A DNA stretch of 60,703 bases, from the NCBI RefSeq assembly GCF_000429505.1, contig NZ_AUBZ01000030.1, positions 1 through 60,703 of the forward strand, written 5' to 3'. A program made the translations under genes and the position numbers. This document shows positions 59,569 to 60,703 of this stretch, one piece after another. Origin of the DNA: Aliagarivorans taiwanensis DSM 22990. GTDB taxonomy: Bacteria; Pseudomonadota; Gammaproteobacteria; Enterobacterales; Celerinatantimonadaceae. How positions within the stretch are numbered: the first letter of the stretch is position 1; every line of letters begins with the position of its first letter. The notes beneath the pieces are model-generated. The model was not told where the DNA came from. It did not search any database and worked only from the letters and a program-made list of their open reading frames with translations.

Positions 59569-60333
59569 ATGAAACAACTAAGAAAACTTGTTGTCCTTGG
59601 GATTTTAGCCTGCAGTTTACCAAGTCTCGCCACCACCATTACCACCCTTGACGATCCGTCGTTATTCGATAACGTAGCAGCGCAGCCCGGCGGCTCCATC
59701 GGCGATAGCTCGTGGCAAGCCACCAGCTTTGGTACCCCCGGCGCAAAATCGTTTGGCTGGGTAAATTTTGATCCCGCCAGTAGCATCATGTTGGGCGACA
59801 TCAGCGCGGTGCGCTTTGATACCAATAAACCCATCAGCCACAACAGCTCGGAGAATGACTTCTACCTGTCGCTCTACACCCAAGTCGATGGCAGTAACGA
59901 CGGCGCGGGTTGGTACGGCAACCGACTTAACCTCGACCCCTTCTACGCCATCAATATCGATAGCACTGCAGATAGCTGGACCACTTGGAGTACCGACGGC
60001 GGTCTCAACCAACTACGCGTCTATGACTATCCTGCCGCGGGCAGCTACACCGCACCAACCTGGGATGAATTGCTCGACCCGGGCTACAGCGACGATGGTG
60101 TCAACTCGCTGGCCGAAGTCGATTATGCCAGCGAAAAGCTGCTAGGCATCGCCTTCTCCACTGGTTCCGCTTGGGGCGATAGCTTTGTCGGTGCACTAGA
60201 TAACATCGTTATCGAGTTCAGTAATGGCGACAGCTGGGTGTTCGATCTGGAAGCGAGCAGTGTGCCAGAGCCTACCAGCGTGCTGCTATTAGGCGCGGGA
60301 ATGCTACTACTACGCTTAGGTCGGCGGAGCTAA
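59569..60333 (+). CDS. PEP-CTERM domain-containing exported protein
   Basis: 254 aa with signal peptide (KLVVLGILACSLPSLA) and the C-terminal sorting signal: VPEP near residue 232, a hydrophobic run SVLLLGAGMLLLRL and basic end GRRS. The signal is the substrate of exosortase in the PEP-CTERM/EpsH system, which links proteins to exopolysaccharide production. The middle is a beta-rich Asp/Asn/Ser/Gly region with no catalytic motif I recognise. AAGGAT precedes the ATG, and a sigma-54-like promoter lies upstream. No exosortase gene is in the window. Confidence 0.85.
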   Translation: MKQLRKLVVLGILACSLPSLATTITTLDDPSLFDNVAAQPGGSIGDSSWQATSFGTPGAKSFGWVNFDPASSIMLGDISAVRFDTNKPISHNSSENDFYLSLYTQVDGSNDGAGWYGNRLNLDPFYAINIDSTADSWTTWSTDGGLNQLRVYDYPAAGSYTAPTWDELLDPGYSDDGVNSLAEVDYASEKLLGIAFSTGSAWGDSFVGALDNIVIEFSNGDSWVFDLEASSVPEPTSVLLLGAGMLLLRLGRRS

Positions 60334-60419
60334 CCGCAGTTGTTAAAAAGCCGCCCCAACAGGCTAATGCCGATCAGTTAAGACAGATCCATTGACGATC
60401 TTTCTGACTCAAGCAGAAT

Positions 60420-60451
60420 CCGATATCAGTTCTCTGGTATCGGATTTTTTT
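60420..60451 (+). terminator. Terminator hairpin just before the transposase start
   Basis: CCGATATCAG and CTGGTATCGG form a 10-bp stem with one mismatch, then A and seven T run into the ATG at 60452. It would stop transcripts entering from outside the element. Confidence 0.75.
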
Positions 60452-60703
60452 ATGCCCATTCAAGACCTGCTCGATAGTACTTTCCAAGAAGTAGATACAT
60501 TCACCTCCTTAGATAAGTTGAATGAGTTGCTCTCCCCAGAGCTACTTACCCAAGCCTTTCAGCATGCGGGTGTTGCAACGGTTCGAAGACGACGCTTACC
60601 TCTGGAAGCTGTTGTCTGGTCGGTGGTGGGAATGGCGTTGTTTCGACAAGCATCCGTGTGGGATATTGCCAGCCATATGGACATCTCCCTACCCGGGAAG
60701 CAT
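60452..60703 (+). CDS. IS4-family transposase, N-terminal part
   Basis: 84 codons from the ATG to the window edge; the gene is cut off. RRRRLPLEAVVWSVVGMALF and IASHMDISLPGKH resemble the N-terminal domain of IS4 transposase (RKRRLPLEMMVWCIVGMAL type). The DDE catalytic residues lie outside. No ribosome site is visible, since the T run of the terminator precedes the ATG, so expression is probably very low. Confidence 0.88.
   Translation, partial: MPIQDLLDSTFQEVDTFTSLDKLNELLSPELLTQAFQHAGVATVRRRRLPLEAVVWSVVGMALFRQASVWDIASHMDISLPGKH

Larger units (their letters stand above)
60365..60703 (+). mobile_element. IS4-family insertion sequence, left end
   Basis: TAATGCCGATCAGTTAAG at 60365 agrees with the terminal inverted repeat I recall for IS4, followed by a terminator and the transposase start. 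The element continues beyond the window. The target duplication cannot be seen because the right end is missing. Confidence 0.8.

Overview
The window looks like chromosomal DNA from a marine-type gammaproteobacterium of the Alteromonadales/Vibrionales kind (Shewanella, Ferrimonas, Agarivorans and similar). Reasons: the thrU-tyrU-glyT-thrT-tufB tRNA block beside birA-murB-coaA in enterobacterial order, menaquinone genes, an ArgH-ArgA fusion, a GDT1-type manganese exporter, an S10 ribosomal operon with an L4-type leader, and a PEP-CTERM protein. The genus cannot be fixed from sequence alone.

Layout. 1-3700 holds the 5' end of tufB, four tRNAs, birA, murB and coaA, all on the minus strand. 3819-3977 is a 159-bp hairpin-forming repeat; its second copy lies at 29594-29753. 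4016-9062 has a small periplasmic binding protein, a hypothetical protein and the xylose importer xylFGH. 9382-16016 is menFDHBC (minus) with divergent menA (plus); no menE is seen. 16203-17138 is a binding-protein gene broken by one in-frame TAG. 17219-23820 is a TPP riboswitch followed by thiC-thiDE-thiF-thiS-thiG-thiH. 23859-27968 holds a PAS-GGDEF diguanylate cyclase, an exported ATP-dependent DNA ligase, a GlsB-type membrane protein, a VOC protein and a YgbA-type protein. 28028-32851 holds xylose isomerase, transketolase and transaldolase.

33792-40706 is a carbohydrate locus on the minus strand: two MalFG-type permeases, a binding protein, a LacI-family repressor, a PhyH-type dioxygenase, a GH26-like lipoprotein and a 52-residue basic small ORF. 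Three near-identical operators (TGTAACCGGTTTCA type) precede lacI, the dioxygenase gene and the GH26-like gene. This is the best candidate for a little-described functional unit here. 41080-46022 is the S10 ribosomal operon (rpsJ to rpsQ), which ends in a terminator after rpsQ instead of continuing into the spc operon. A divergent histidine kinase with a cNMP-binding-like domain and a stand-alone receiver follow.

48853-54792 is argCBFGH(A) on the minus strand, with candidate ArgR sites in front of argC and divergent ppc at 55131-57770. The right end has an M20-family protein lacking key catalytic residues, a PEP-CTERM protein behind a sigma-54-like promoter, and the left end of an IS4-family element cut by the window edge.

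How the genes connect: XylFGH imports xylose, XylA isomerises it and Tkt/Tal feed the pentose phosphate pathway; no xylulokinase gene is present. xylF and xylA share a TGAGAACGTT operator-like motif that differs from the LacI operators of the GH26 locus, so a different regulator is expected. Most of the window is ordinary core metabolism. The less ordinary items are the covarying repeat pair, the GH26/PhyH/LacI locus, the S10 operon breakpoint, the degenerate M20 protein and the nonsense-interrupted gene.
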